DNA of 64,000 bases from assembly GCA_004963905.1 (NCBI GenBank), contig SUGL01000022.1, forward strand, positions 59,098 to 123,097, in the 5' to 3' direction. The notes beneath the pieces are model-generated. The model saw only the letters and a list, made by a program, of their open reading frames with translations, ran no database searches and was not told the DNA's origin. Positions 8,937 through 20,059 of this stretch are shown here, piece by piece; positions within the stretch are counted from its first letter, which is position 1, and each line of letters opens with the position of its first letter. The translations under genes were made by a program, and so were the position numbers. Source of the DNA: Mesorhizobium sp. Its GTDB lineage: Bacteria > Pseudomonadota > Alphaproteobacteria > Rhizobiales > Rhizobiaceae.

Positions 8937-10285
8937 CGTGATATTTCTCGATTACGGAGTGGATCAAGCGCCTCAGGAGTGGGCGCGTGTTGGTTGGCCT
9001 GGAAGATGCTGGCGACCTCGAAGATCATGTCGCGGGTGCCCTGATAGAGAATTGCGAGCTTGTGCTGGCTGCCTAGTCGATCGAAGACCGGGAACCCGAT
9101 GCGCATGAGCGGAATTCGGAGCCGCTCCGATGCTTGGCGCCCGTGCGAATGCGTGACAAGCAGGTCAGCACCGACGGCAAGACTTTCCAGATCGCCGAGA
9201 TCGCCGATCTGAACCGAAACCGCCGGGACTTTCTCGAGAATTTTAGACCTGTCGGTCGTTGTGACGGCCGCGGCTATCTCGGAGCCGAGGCCAGCAAAGA
9301 AGGTCGCAAGTTGGAACAGCTGGTCTGGTTCGGCAGCGATGGCAATTTTCTTGCCGCCGAAATGGAAATGTCCGTCGAGCATCGCGTCCTGCAATTGCGC
9401 CCGGCGCCGGCGCACGCGGGCCGGTACCGCCGCGCCCGAAATCGCAGACAGCAGCGACACGAAGCGGTCCGTGTCCTGCAGCCCAGTCAGTGACTGGAAC
9501 AACACGTAAGGCACGCCGGTCAACCCGTGCAGCGCTTTCGCCGGGCGGCGCATGTGCTCACCGATGGCGATGCATTGCATGGCCGTGCCCAACTCGCGAA
9601 TGTCTTCGACGCTGGTGCCGCCGTATGTGGTCGCTACCCAGCGGTCAGGAACCGTACCGTCGAGCGAGCCTGAAATGTCGGGCAGAATAACCGGCTTGAG
9701 CCCAAAGCTTTCAACCATGTCACGCATATGCTCGATGTCGGCGACAGTGAGGTTGCATCCGGGCAGGATCGCGATCTTCTTCGGCTGCCGCGCACGTTCG
9801 CCCGAGCCTGTAATCCCTTTGATCATTGCGGTGACTGCCTTGGCCCAGCCCTCTTCGATCGCGCCGTCAAAATCCGGCGTGTTGGCCAGCACGACCTCCG
9901 TACCCGCAAGCTCTTGCGTGTGCTTCAGCTTGATGTTCGCAATATCACTCGCGCAATCTTCGCCACGCGTCTCCACCAGCGCGGTCGTGCACACCCCGAT
10001 CAGCTTTGGCTTCGTGCGGTTCTTGAGGTTGAGGATGGCTTCTTCAAGATGGTCGGCAGCGCCGAGGATGGTCGCCACCTCATCCATCGCTGTTGTCTGC
10101 AATGGAATCGTTTCTTTGAAGTGCCGTACGAAGAGCACGAGCGCGAAGCTTGTGCATCCCTGGCTGCCGTGGAACAGCGGCATCGCGCCGTCGACCCCAA
10201 GAAAGGCAAAGGCGGCACCCAGCGGCTGCGACGACTTCAGCGGGTTCACCGCCGCGGATTTGGTCTGGGGAAGGATGCGGGCCAT
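8933..10285 (-). CDS. nifN: Nitrogenase FeMo-cofactor scaffold protein NifN
   Basis: The 450-residue product is the NifK-like subunit of the NifEN scaffold on which NifB-co is matured to FeMo-cofactor. SSQPLGAAFAFLGVDG near residue 18, GSQGCTSF near residue 41 and GVCTTALVETRGED near residue 97 match NifN, with the first cysteine of NifK (in ACQPLGA) replaced by serine as is usual in NifN. The start MARILPQT (10285) lies 8 nt after the nifE stop; a start 5 codons upstream would overlap nifE. It overlaps nifX by 4 nt. Confidence 0.95.
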   Translation of the reverse strand: MARILPQTKSAAVNPLKSSQPLGAAFAFLGVDGAMPLFHGSQGCTSFALVLFVRHFKETIPLQTTAMDEVATILGAADHLEEAILNLKNRTKPKLIGVCTTALVETRGEDCASDIANIKLKHTQELAGTEVVLANTPDFDGAIEEGWAKAVTAMIKGITGSGERARQPKKIAILPGCNLTVADIEHMRDMVESFGLKPVILPDISGSLDGTVPDRWVATTYGGTSVEDIRELGTAMQCIAIGEHMRRPAKALHGLTGVPYVLFQSLTGLQDTDRFVSLLSAISGAAVPARVRRRRAQLQDAMLDGHFHFGGKKIAIAAEPDQLFQLATFFAGLGSEIAAAVTTTDRSKILEKVPAVSVQIGDLGDLESLAVGADLLVTHSHGRQASERLRIPLMRIGFPVFDRLGSQHKLAILYQGTRDMIFEVASIFQANQHAPTPEALDPLRNREISR

Positions 10286-10293
10286 CGGTCGCC

Positions 10294-11778
10294 TCAACAC
10301 TCGCTGAACTCGTGTGCCGTCGCGCCGGCGAATTCATCGAACAGGTGCCCGGACTCCTTCTTCGTGCATGGCAGTTCGTCTTTTAGATCAGGCTGGCAAT
10401 CCCACGGGGCCGGCTGGCGCACCTGAGACCAGACCGGATTGTGAATGGCGAGGTCGATCTGGCGTACGAGTTCCACCATGCCGGCATAGCCGGCATAAGG
10501 GTGCTGGCGCTCCTGGTTGATATCGAGCCAGGGCGTCTTGGCCTTGAGCGCAATGAATTGCGTGCGACCGCCCGACAGCATGATATCGGCCCTGTGTTCA
10601 GAGAGCATGGCGTACAGCTCGCGCGCAGCCATGTATTCGAACATATGCTTGTCGTGCTTGAGAACTTGTTTGATGCGCTCCTTGTCCTGCACCGTAGATT
10701 TCTTGACCGAGGTGCCGACGATCTCGATTCCGATCTCCATCAGCGCACGGACAACCGACCAGGACTTCACACCGCCTGTGTTGAGCAGCACGCGCTTGCC
10801 TTGGAGCCTTTGCCGGTAGGATTCGAGTTTCTTCCACGCGATCGCCTCCTGCTGCGCGATCAGCGTCTCCGTGCGCTCGAGGATCTCCGGATCGGCGCCC
10901 TTCCTCACCAGCAGCCTGACAAGGTTGCGAAGAGCTTGCGATGTGTCGGAGATGCCATAGAAGGAGCCCTCGAAGAACGGGATGTCCCAGCGCTCCTCCA
11001 TCTTGCGGGCAAGACTGATCAGCGCGGTCGAGCACACGATCATTGCCGCCCGGGCGCGGTGCGCGGAAGCAATGTCGCGGTAACGCGCATCGCCGGGAAT
11101 GCAGGCGCGCACCCGGATGCCGAGCCGATCGAGGAGCGGCTTTACAAGCCAGAATTCGCCCGAGAGGTTGAATTCGCCAAGGATGTTGATGTCGTAGGGC
11201 CCGGGGTCGTCGGGTTCGACCGTGCCGATGACATGATCGAGCAACGCCTCGGCGGCGAGCTTGTTGCCGAGGTTCTTGGAGCCTGCCAGGCCAGGCGCAT
11301 TGATCGGCACCACGGCCAAACCGAACTTTTCCGTGGCGCGTTTGCACACGGCCTCGATGTCGTCACCGATCAGCGCCGTTACGCAAGTTGAGTAGACGAA
11401 GATCGCCGGCGGCGCGTATGTGTGCTTGATCTCGCGGATCGCCTTGAAGAGTTTCCGCTCGCCCTGCCCCATCACCAGGTCGAGTTCGGTGAGGTCGGTC
11501 GTGAAGCTTGTCCGCCACAAGGTCGGCCCTGACGAAACCGCACCACGGTTGTCCCAAGAATTGCCCTCGCAGGCGAGCGGCGCATGGACCAGATGCGCAA
11601 CGTCGGTGATCGGCTGCAGGACGATCTTGGCTCCGTCAAAGGCGCAGCCGCCGGCTGCCGCCCCTGGTGTCAGCGACTTCGAGCAGCCCTCCTTGCGCGC
11701 CTTGGCATCTTTGCCACGGTTCTTATCGCAGGCGGGCTCATCGAAGGCGTCCTTGATTTTGGCGCTGAGGGAGGACAT
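10294..11778 (-). CDS. nifE: Nitrogenase FeMo-cofactor scaffold protein NifE
   Basis: The 494-residue product is the NifD-like subunit of NifEN. Conserved cluster-binding segments include GGCAFDGAKIVLQPI near residue 43, LACEGNSWDNRG near residue 69, and STCVTALIGDD near residue 129. The N-terminus carries a short lysine- and cysteine-containing extension typical of rhizobial NifE. It follows nifK after 61 nt and precedes nifN by 8 nt, so it belongs to the transcript started upstream of nifH or to one reading through from it. Confidence 0.95.
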   Translation of the reverse strand: MSSLSAKIKDAFDEPACDKNRGKDAKARKEGCSKSLTPGAAAGGCAFDGAKIVLQPITDVAHLVHAPLACEGNSWDNRGAVSSGPTLWRTSFTTDLTELDLVMGQGERKLFKAIREIKHTYAPPAIFVYSTCVTALIGDDIEAVCKRATEKFGLAVVPINAPGLAGSKNLGNKLAAEALLDHVIGTVEPDDPGPYDINILGEFNLSGEFWLVKPLLDRLGIRVRACIPGDARYRDIASAHRARAAMIVCSTALISLARKMEERWDIPFFEGSFYGISDTSQALRNLVRLLVRKGADPEILERTETLIAQQEAIAWKKLESYRQRLQGKRVLLNTGGVKSWSVVRALMEIGIEIVGTSVKKSTVQDKERIKQVLKHDKHMFEYMAARELYAMLSEHRADIMLSGGRTQFIALKAKTPWLDINQERQHPYAGYAGMVELVRQIDLAIHNPVWSQVRQPAPWDCQPDLKDELPCTKKESGHLFDEFAGATAHEFSEC

Positions 11779-11839
11779 CGCTCAGCCTCCCCAGTCCATT
11801 GGGCAAGGAATGGCCTCGGCGAAAAGCCGGCCACGGCTC

Positions 11840-13381
11840 TTAGCGCGTGAGGTCATAGGAATAATCCGTCACACCCGTCTCGCTCGTCTCGCGATCGAGT
11901 TTGTCGAAGATCTTGTCGAGGATCGTCGTCAGCACGCGCAACGCGCCCTGGTAGCCAAAGAGCGCAAAGCGGTGATGATGGTGCCGATCGAAGATCGGAA
12001 ACATCAGCCGGATCAGCGGCGTTCCGGTGTCGCGCTCCAGGTACTTGCCGTAGGAATTGCCGATCAAAAGGTCCACCGGCTCGGTAAAGAGCAGCGAGCG
12101 CAGCGCCCACAGGTCCTTGCCCGCCCAAACCTGGGCAGCCTTGCCGAAAGGCGAGGATGCTAGCAGCTTCTTCAAATCGGCTTCCCATGCCGAGGTGCCA
12201 TTGGTGGCGAGGCAATGGGTTGGCTCGCCGCCGGTCTCCATGACAAAGCGGGCCATTGCGTGAACGAAGTCGGGATCACCGTAGATGGCGTATTTCTTAC
12301 CATGCAGCCAGGATTGGCTGTCCGCCATGGCGTCTACCAGTCGGCCGCGCTCGAGGCGAATTGCCTCGGGAATCTCCTTGCCGGAAATCGCCGCGACCTC
12401 CATCAGGAATTCGTCCGTCGCCTGAACGCCGAGCGGATAGTGGAACGAGGCCGTCGCCTGCCCGACCTCCTCGCAATAGCCCAGTGTCTTTCGGGTGTTG
12501 TGATGCTGCAGCGAAAGCGTTGCCTCGGCGTTGAGGGCCTTCTTCACCTCGTTGATCTTCGTGCCCCCGTCATACATGCGGTATTCACCGTCCGAAGGCG
12601 TATCGAACTGGTCAGAGGCATCCTGGATCAATGTATAGGACACGCCCATTACATCGAGCAGGCGCTTGAGCTCCCGGTTGTTGCCGACGCAGAAGCCGTC
12701 GAAGCCCGGAATGATGTTGATGGTTCCTTCGATTTGCGTACGCTCCTGACCTTTCCAGAAGTGCTCCAAAATGCCTTTGACCATGTTGTCATAGCCGTCG
12801 ACATGACTGCCAACGAAGGCCGGGGTGTGGGCAAAGGGCACGTCGAAGTCGCGCGGGACTGAATCTTCGTCCTTGGCGTTCTGGATGAAGCTGTGCAGGT
12901 CGTCGCCAATGACCTCTGCCATACAGGTCGTCGACACGGCAATCATCTTGGGGTCGTAGAGCTGGTAGGTGTTGGCGAGCCCGTCGACCATGTTCTTCAG
13001 GCCGCCAAACACCGCCGCATCCTCGGTCATTGAGGAGGAGACCGCCGCGGCAGGCTCCTTGAAATGGCGCGACAGGTGCGAGCGGTAATAGGCGACGCAA
13101 CCTTGGCTGCCGTGGACGAAGGACATGGTTCGCTCGAAGCCGGCGGCAGCGAATACCGCACCCAGCGGCTGGCAGGCCTTGGCCGGGTTCACGACAAGCG
13201 CTTTGCGGGCGAGGTTCTTTTCGCGGTATTCCCACGTCTGGGTGAAATCGCGCTGATCGGAAACGATTTCATCGGGGTGCGGACATTCGAAGTTTAGCTT
13301 CTTCTCAGCGAGCATCTTTCTGTATTCCGGCTCGCGGAACAGGGGAGCGTGATCGAGAATTTTTTCAGCCGACTGCGGCAT
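11840..13381 (-). CDS. nifK: Nitrogenase MoFe protein beta chain
   Basis: The 513-residue product is the beta subunit of dinitrogenase, which with NifD holds the P-cluster. Ligand segments are visible: [15 protein letters not shown] near residue 65, [20 protein letters not shown] near residue 90, and [12 protein letters not shown] near residue 151. Length is normal for the family. It lies 129 nt downstream of nifD in the nifHDKENX cluster. Confidence 0.97.
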   Translation of the reverse strand: MPQSAEKILDHAPLFREPEYRKMLAEKKLNFECPHPDEIVSDQRDFTQTWEYREKNLARKALVVNPAKACQPLGAVFAAAGFERTMSFVHGSQGCVAYYRSHLSRHFKEPAAAVSSSMTEDAAVFGGLKNMVDGLANTYQLYDPKMIAVSTTCMAEVIGDDLHSFIQNAKDEDSVPRDFDVPFAHTPAFVGSHVDGYDNMVKGILEHFWKGQERTQIEGTINIIPGFDGFCVGNNRELKRLLDVMGVSYTLIQDASDQFDTPSDGEYRMYDGGTKINEVKKALNAEATLSLQHHNTRKTLGYCEEVGQATASFHYPLGVQATDEFLMEVAAISGKEIPEAIRLERGRLVDAMADSQSWLHGKKYAIYGDPDFVHAMARFVMETGGEPTHCLATNGTSAWEADLKKLLASSPFGKAAQVWAGKDLWALRSLLFTEPVDLLIGNSYGKYLERDTGTPLIRLMFPIFDRHHHHRFALFGYQGALRVLTTILDKIFDKLDRETSETGVTDYSYDLTR

Positions 13382-13510
13382 GATGATTACCTCTTTTGCA
13401 TCTGGCTGCGCGGGACGGCAGCTCAGGACGTCAAGACGTTCCAGGCTCCGGCGGATCAGAGGCCGCGGGAGTTCACCGTCTCAGTGGGAGACTGGGGCTG
13501 AAGCAAATGT

Positions 13511-15013
13511 TTATTCGGCAGCCATCGCCCGCTCATCGCCCCGGCTTCTTTTCCAAGGCGCGTGGAATAGGTCCCAGACCGGGTTGTTAATGGCGAGATC
13601 CACATCACGTGCGAAAATGGCAAAGCCGTCGTAGCCGTGATACGGGCCTGAATAATCCCAGGAATGCATCTGGCGGAACGGTATGCCCATCTTCTGCACC
13701 GGGTATTTTTCTTTGATTCCCGAGCCGACCAGATTTGGGCGAATCCCTTCGATGAATTTCTCCAACTCATAGCCGGTCACGTCATCGTAGATCAGCGTGC
13801 CGTTCTTCACGTAGTGGCCGGTGCGCTGATAGTCGTCGCTGTGGGCGAATTCATAGCCGGTGCCCACGATGACCATGCCGAGGTCCTCGTAGGCCGTGAC
13901 GACGTGGCGGGGGCGCAGGCCGCCGACATAGAGCATCACGGTATTTCCTTCCAGGCGCGACAGGTACTTGGCGATGACCGCATCAACAAGCGGCCTGTAC
14001 TTGGCAATGACCTTTTCGGTCTTCTCCTCGATTTCCGGCCCAAAATGCTTGGCTATGTTGCGCAGAGAGGCTTCGATCTGGGAGGGACCGAAGAAATTGT
14101 ACTCCATCCAGGCGACGCCATACTTTTCCTCCATATGCCGACAGATGTAATTCATCGACCGGTAGCAGTGGATAAGATTGAGCTTAGCCTTCGGGGCGCG
14201 CTCGATCTCTGCGAGTGTGGCGTCACCCGACCAGTTGCCAACCACGCGCAGCCCTATCTCCTCAAGCAGTATGCGCGAGGCCCAGGCATCGCCGCCGATA
14301 TTGTAGTCGCCGATGACGTTGACGTCGTAGGGGCCGGCCTCGAACTTGACATCCTTTTTGTCGAAGACCCAATCCCGGATTGCATCATTGGCGATGTGGT
14401 GGCCAAGCGACTGCGAGACGCCGCGGAAGCCCTCGCAGCGTACCGGCACGATCGTCTTGTCATACTCCTTGGTCTTTTTGCGAGAAACGGCCTCGGTGTC
14501 ATCGCCAATCAGGCCGATAGGGCATTCGGACTGCACGGTGATGCCGTTGTTGAGCGGAAACAAGACTTCAATCTCGTCAATGATCTGTTCCAGCTTCTTG
14601 TCGCCGCCGAAGACGATGTCCTTCTCCTGGAAATCGGAGGTGAACTGCATTGTCCCGAACGTGTCGACGCCCGTTGTACCGACGTAGTAGTTGCGGCGCT
14701 GCGACCAAGAATATTGGCCGCAGCCGACCGGGCCGTGCGAGATATGGACCATATCCTTGACTGGCCCCCACACCACGCCTTTCGAACCAGCATATGCACA
14801 GCCGCGAATCGTCATCACCCCGGGAATGGACTTGATGTTCGATTTGACGTCGCATTCGGAAAGGACCTCGCTTTCCCCGCCAGCCTCGTTGCCGCTCTTT
14901 GCGACGTTGAGGTGCTTCTTGCGGCGCTTCGCCGCCTTGTCGGGATAATGCGACAGCACCTCTTCGATAAGCTTCGCATGAAGAGCACCGTCATTCTCGT
15001 ATTCCCGGCTCAT
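13511..15013 (-). CDS. nifD: Nitrogenase MoFe protein alpha chain
   Basis: The 500-residue product is the alpha subunit of dinitrogenase, carrying FeMo-cofactor. P-cluster cysteines are seen in [27 protein letters not shown] and [10 protein letters not shown]. The cofactor cysteine is in [11 protein letters not shown] and the cofactor histidine in [17 protein letters not shown] chose [11 protein letters not shown] (15013) because AAGGGGG lies just upstream; an in-frame ATG at 15046 is too early. The gap to nifH is 87 nt. Confidence 0.97.
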   Translation of the reverse strand: MSREYENDGALHAKLIEEVLSHYPDKAAKRRKKHLNVAKSGNEAGGESEVLSECDVKSNIKSIPGVMTIRGCAYAGSKGVVWGPVKDMVHISHGPVGCGQYSWSQRRNYYVGTTGVDTFGTMQFTSDFQEKDIVFGGDKKLEQIIDEIEVLFPLNNGITVQSECPIGLIGDDTEAVSRKKTKEYDKTIVPVRCEGFRGVSQSLGHHIANDAIRDWVFDKKDVKFEAGPYDVNVIGDYNIGGDAWASRILLEEIGLRVVGNWSGDATLAEIERAPKAKLNLIHCYRSMNYICRHMEEKYGVAWMEYNFFGPSQIEASLRNIAKHFGPEIEEKTEKVIAKYRPLVDAVIAKYLSRLEGNTVMLYVGGLRPRHVVTAYEDLGMVIVGTGYEFAHSDDYQRTGHYVKNGTLIYDDVTGYELEKFIEGIRPNLVGSGIKEKYPVQKMGIPFRQMHSWDYSGPYHGYDGFAIFARDVDLAINNPVWDLFHAPWKRSRGDERAMAAE

Positions 15014-15100
15014 GAGTCCCCCTTTCAAGGTTGGGTGACGCCTCAAAGAATAGGCGCCGTTCTCTGCAAGGCGCGCCGATTCATGGCAGCGCTAATGTCA

Positions 15101-16015
<915 letters not shown>

Positions 16016-16081
16016 CTAATTATCGCGACTGCCCGCGACACAAGTGCCGATAGGCAGCTCGTGCCGCCTCACACCAAGCAT

Positions 16082-16097
16082 CGCAAAAAGCGTACCA
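16082..16097 (-). promoter_or_regulatory. Sigma-54 promoter of nifH
   Basis: On the minus strand the sequence is TGGTACGCTTTTTGCG, matching TGGCACG-N4-TTGCW with exact GG-N10-GC spacing. Transcription would start near 16071, giving a leader of about 77 nt before nifH. A NifA site lies about 92 bp upstream. Confidence 0.88.
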
Positions 16098-16187
16098 GCG
16101 TGATCGGCCGATCCCAGAAGAAACTTTGTCATTAAATTCCAGCCGCTTAGACGGCGGCAAAACGCGCGAACGGGCCTTTCAGGCGTC

Positions 16188-16203
16188 TGTCACGGACACG
16201 ACA
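16188..16203. promoter_or_regulatory. NifA upstream activator site for nifH
   Basis: TGTCACGGACACGACA is a perfect TGT-N10-ACA. Its distance to the -24 element (about 92 bp) is in the normal range for NifA activation by DNA looping. An AT-rich stretch between the two (about 16120-16138) could bind IHF, but I see no exact IHF consensus. Bases 16204-16561 upstream hold nothing I can name. Confidence 0.85.
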
Positions 16204-16561
16204 AAGCCGACACAGATTGTCGTGCGCCATCCAAACCGCCGTGTGTCGAGCTCGAAGCGGGAGAATGGGGAAGTTAGCCCAAAGCTGATGGCGAGACCAT
16301 CGGAAGACATCGGCTCTTGTCTTTCCAGCCTGCCATTGATCGGGCGGTCGCTGGATGAGCAGGAGCCTGGGGCTTGACCGCGGCGCGGGTAGTTCAGGCA
16401 GGCTTACAGAGCGGGAACGCCGGCGGCCGATAGACATCCGCGCTTAACCTTTCATAGCCCGTCTACAAGTTGGTTCCGCCGACGCGCTATATGGAAGCCA
16501 AATAATTCAGTAGCTTAGCCGAGAGCATTGATTTTTTCAGAAAGATACGTGTTATACGCGT

Positions 16562-16851
16562 ATGAACCGCCGAACCCATGGTCGGCGCCCTCATGCGCGT
16601 GAGACCCCGTTGTGGGCGAGGCTCGCGACTGGCTGCACGATCCTAGCCGGCCTGCTTGCCATTGAGTTTGGTCCCGCCGCGGTAGGCTGCGGCATCAAGG
16701 GCAACATCAGCTACAACACTGGCAAGAAGATTATCACGTTCTTGGACAGGAATCTTACTGGGAGACACGCATCAACCTATTGAAGGGCGAGCGGTGGTTT
16801 TGTTCAGAGGAAGCTGCACGAAAGGCGGGCGGGCGGGCTTCGAGAGGTTAG
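16562..16851 (+). pseudogene. Frameshifted small rhizobial protein (nuclease/ExoI-like C-terminal region)
   Basis: The first frame starts at 16562 with a basic N-terminus and one membrane-like or signal segment, then CGIKGNISYNTGKK. After a one-base shift near 16730 the next frame gives DYHVLGQESYWETRIN followed by KGERWFCSEEAARKAG and a stop at 16849-16851. Joined, these form the short conserved C-terminal module (CxIKGNIS...YHxPG...ERWFCSEAEA) seen in secreted thermonuclease-family proteins of rhizobia. The single frameshift probably inactivates it; a sequencing error is the alternative. Confidence 0.6.
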
Positions 16852-17111
16852 TGTCGCGGCAGCTTGCAGATCTGCCCACGGGGCCGCCACGATCGCAAAG
16901 TGTGTACAAAAGCGCCCTCTCTGCCGAACTGAACAGTGCTCACGGCCATAGCCTCGGATGAGCCCGACTGGCTTGACCTCTGCATGATGAGAGCAGCTTT
17001 TACACCAGGTGCGCAGCACATGTCTTTAACGAACGCATCGTCTTCAAGAATATAGAGAGCAATTCGGAAAACCGAGTAGTTGGCGGCGAAGCTAGGAGAA
17101 GGTATACACTA

Positions 17112-17311
17112 CCCTCTTGTTACCCCAGAGTAGAACGTGCAGCTGCGGCAAGACGCGGGCTTCGAACCACCTGTCGCTGGTCACCTTTTCTACCAGCGGT
17201 TCCATGCGCATCATATTCCGTCGGACTCGACAGAGACGTCTTCATTACCACGGCGGGGCGGCGTGTGATTGCCGGGTTGCAGACAAACCTCGCCGCGACG
17301 TATTTGGGACG
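17112..17311 (-). repeat. Decayed duplicate of the queE 3' end
   Basis: About 200 bases closely match the 3' end of the intact queE at 18980-19200 in the same orientation. The match begins at CCCTCTTGTTACCCC in both copies and runs through CGGCGTGTGATTGCCGGGTTGCAG, ending near 17311 after small deletions. Point changes and the indels show it is not coding. The intact copy and this fragment flank the carbonic anhydrase gene, so the duplication probably arose when this segment was rearranged. Confidence 0.8.
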
Positions 17312-17448
17312 AGTGGTGTCGGCACCGAATCCCTATCATTTAGACTAGCCAGCTTGGGGAGCGCCGTCAGACCGCCAGACCGGAAGAGGAGGCTTCGCGC
17401 CAACTTGTGCCAAGAATGTTGGACCGTGCGGAACCGCTGGGGCGGCGC

Positions 17449-18201
17449 TCAACTCTGGCGCAGGATGAAGCGTCGATTGGGTGAATGAATAGGGCGCGCG
17501 TTCGACGGGTAGAGTGAGGCAAATCGCTGGATGTCTGCCGGATCAACGTCAACCGGTTCCATCGCCACCATCCACTCGACGTTTTCGGTGCACGGCGGCG
17601 TCGTCAGTGAGCCCTCATAAGTCCAATAGCCAAGCGAGGCTGGCAGAAGCCAGTTGGGATTCACCTCGTCGATCGTCACCTCCCCATTCGGCAGTTCGGG
17701 AAAGGCCGCAGCAAGGGCAGCAAAGCTGGCATTTGTCGCGCCGGGCGTTAAAAAGACGCCCAGCACGCCCAGAGTACCACTTTGCGTGTCCTTGTGAACG
17801 AAATGCACCTCCATCGGGAAGCTCTTGCCCGCCACGTGATGTTCGCTTGGCGCATGGAAATGGAACTGTACCAGTTCGTAGACACGATCGCCGCGGGTCA
17901 GCGTGCTGCCTTGTGGCATATTGATTTGAATGGTGTGGCCGTTGTTCACCATATTGCCGCCGCCCTTGTGCCAGCCGATGGCGATATGCGGGATATCCGC
18001 CTTGACCGCGCTGTTGATATTGATCGGCGATTGCTGCGTGCCGGCAGAGCATACGAAATTTTCCTTATCCAGATCAGCCCAGTGCTCCGGTCCGACCGGA
18101 CCGGTGTACCCCCAATGGGCACTGGTCGCTTGGGCGGCTTGAACGCAAATCCGGCATGCGCCGAGCGCAACCAACCCTTTGATCAGGTGACGACGATACA
18201 T
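17449..18201 (-). CDS. Periplasmic alpha-carbonic anhydrase
   Basis: The 250-residue product is an alpha-class carbonic anhydrase interconverting CO2 and bicarbonate. Zinc ligands lie in QFHFHAPSEHH and MEVHFVHKD, and the late YEGSLTTPPCTENVEW segment is the family signature. An N-terminal signal (MYRRHLIKGLVALGA) ending near AAQATSA suggests export. The start at 18201 has AGAGGAG about 8 nt upstream; a longer frame to 18327 lacks a signal peptide at its start. A periplasmic alpha-CA expressed in nodules has been described in Mesorhizobium loti, and this is probably its counterpart. It sits between the two queE copies. Confidence 0.92.
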   Translation of the reverse strand: MYRRHLIKGLVALGACRICVQAAQATSAHWGYTGPVGPEHWADLDKENFVCSAGTQQSPININSAVKADIPHIAIGWHKGGGNMVNNGHTIQINMPQGSTLTRGDRVYELVQFHFHAPSEHHVAGKSFPMEVHFVHKDTQSGTLGVLGVFLTPGATNASFAALAAAFPELPNGEVTIDEVNPNWLLPASLGYWTYEGSLTTPPCTENVEWMVAMEPVDVDPADIQRFASLYPSNARPIHSPNRRFILRQS

Positions 18202-18971
18202 ATTACTTTTGCTCCTCTTGCGAACTGATGTTGGTGGCTGCCCTAATGGACGCGTGATGGCCAATCGGCGCGGCCAGTATTGTCCTTTGCAACTGATAGA
18301 TGCCCGCACGCCTTGGCGTGCTTTCATAAGTGCGGCTGCCGTTTCTCGGCTGGCCGGCTTCTGCAGCCCGCAACGGGGGCAGTTTCAACCAGCTAAACGA
18401 TGAAAAATTTTAGCAGACCAGCGCTTGACCCCCGCCGCAAAGGCACAGGCGAAGGTGATCACTGCGCGGCTGCCGTTCGCGCCGGAGGCCGCATCGCTAT
18501 ACTTTACACTCGCTGCCCAAGGAGACGCAGGCGACCCCAATACGTTTTCATCGCTACTCCCGACGCAGCCGACCCACGCCACGAAAACGTTGCTATATTT
18601 CACGTTGGGCCAATGAGGAAATCGATCTTCTTTATGGAAGGCATTTGCGCAATGGATGCATTCCCATGCTGACAGTCGTGCGTCAGGCCGGACAATGAGA
18701 TACATCGATAAGAGCTGGACAAGGATGAGGGGATGACGTGCTTGCGACGGAGCAGGTGGGGCGAGAAGGCCAGTTCTTGCGGATTTCAACTTTGCGTGAC
18801 GACAGCTCATCGGAGTCAAGGTGACACACGCCGGCAGCGGGGTGTCCGGGCGGTTTCCAGCCGCACAATCGCGAGACCGCTGACGCGAACAAAGCTCGGC
18901 TGTACTCGGCACGCGAAGAGAGCCTGCCAAGCCGTTGGAGCCCGGCCTTCCGGTGCGACGCAAGCCACAGA
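18202..18971. other. Stretch without a recognised gene
   Basis: About 770 bases between the carbonic anhydrase start and the queE stop. A minus-strand open frame of 192 codons (18385-18963) and shorter plus-strand frames exist, but none shows a family motif or a convincing ribosome site. No NifA site with exact TGT-N10-ACA was seen. Confidence 0.5.
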
Positions 18972-19697
18972 CTAGACCGCCCTCTTGTTACCCCAAAGCA
19001 GAACGTGCAGCTGCGGCAACACGCGGGCTTCGAACCACCTGTCGCTAGTCACCCTTTCGACAAGCCATTCCATTCGCATCATTATTCCGTCCAAGTCGAC
19101 AGAGGCGTCTTCACTGCCAGGGAGCGGCGGCGTGTGATTGCCGGGTTGCAGATAGATCGGAAGGTGCGGATATCTCGCCGCGACTTCTTTGGCGTAGGCA
19201 TAGTCACTCTCGTCGAAAACGACGAGCTTGAGCACGATTTGCGGCTTCTCTTGCGCCGCTTCGAGGCATGCATCAAACGCAGCCCAACGGGTCGTCATCT
19301 CGCTGGACGGCGGCTTTGGGCTAAGGGTCAGCACGTCAAGATCCGCAAACCACTCCCTCACCACGGAACCCTGCGTTTCCAGTGCAAAACGATAGCCCTC
19401 GCGATGGCCTCGTTCTATGAGGGGACCGAACGGCTGAATGGCCGGGTTGCCGCCTGACAAGGAGACCATAACCGGCCTGCCGCCGGAAAGCGCATGGACG
19501 GTTTGCCACACGGCATCGATCGGCATCGGTAGCCATTCATGGCGATACTGATTGTCCACCGCGTGAAGGCTGTCGCACCATGAACAGCGATAATCACATC
19601 CGCCGGTTCTGATGAACACCGTCGGCAAGCCGATGAGCACGCCCTCGCCCTGGATAGTCGGCCCGAATATCTCGCTCACACGGATTGCGGGATGCAT
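18972..19697 (-). CDS. queE: 7-carboxy-7-deazaguanine synthase
   Basis: The product (241 residues from MHPAIRVSE) is a radical-SAM enzyme that rearranges 6-carboxytetrahydropterin to 7-carboxy-7-deazaguanine. The cluster motif CDYRCSWC (CxxxCxxC) follows PTVFIRTGG near residue 34, and SLSGGNPA is the SAM-binding GGE-like segment. Here the usual GGEP reads GGNP, a variant seen in some QueE proteins. It begins just after the queD stop (an ATG 9 codons earlier would overlap queD). Its 3' end is duplicated at 17112-17311. Confidence 0.93.
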   Translation of the reverse strand: MHPAIRVSEIFGPTIQGEGVLIGLPTVFIRTGGCDYRCSWCDSLHAVDNQYRHEWLPMPIDAVWQTVHALSGGRPVMVSLSGGNPAIQPFGPLIERGHREGYRFALETQGSVVREWFADLDVLTLSPKPPSSEMTTRWAAFDACLEAAQEKPQIVLKLVVFDESDYAYAKEVAARYPHLPIYLQPGNHTPPLPGSEDASVDLDGIMMRMEWLVERVTSDRWFEARVLPQLHVLLWGNKRAV

Positions 19698-19702
19698 GTC
19701 GG

Positions 19703-20059
19703 TCACGGACGGTATTCCGCCCAAGTTTTCGGTGTTTCGCTAACGCGCACGGCCGCGGTCTGCGGCAGACGTGCCTTGCACCATTCATAGAAATGTCTGG
19801 CCAGGCATTCCGCCGTGACCTTCTCATGTCCCAGCACGTCGTTGAGGTGCCGATGGTCGAAGCTCTCGTCAATGTAGCGTTTGAGCGGCGCCAGATCGTG
19901 ATAGTCGCGCACGAAGCCGTGGGCGTCCAGTTCCTTGGCCGACAGCTCCACTACGACGACATAGTTATGCCCGTGCAGGCGCGCGCATTGATGGTTGGGA
20001 GGCAAGGAGGTGAGCTGATGCGAGGCCGAGAAGTGGAATTCCTTGCTGATGTGGAACAT
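19703..20059 (-). CDS. queD: 6-carboxy-5,6,7,8-tetrahydropterin synthase
   Basis: The 118-residue product belongs to the PTPS/QueD family that converts dihydroneopterin triphosphate to 6-carboxytetrahydropterin. Zinc-binding histidines are in FSASHQL and CARLHGHNY, and the late segment DHRHLND matches the active site. The queC stop and queD start share bases around 20059, so the two are coupled, and queE follows directly. Confidence 0.94.
   Translation of the reverse strand: MFHISKEFHFSASHQLTSLPPNHQCARLHGHNYVVVVELSAKELDAHGFVRDYHDLAPLKRYIDESFDHRHLNDVLGHEKVTAECLARHFYEWCKARLPQTAAVRVSETPKTWAEYRP

Noticed and set aside
18385-18963. Minus-strand frame of 192 codons between carbonic anhydrase and queE
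   Set aside because: No motif, no ribosome site; mixed composition.
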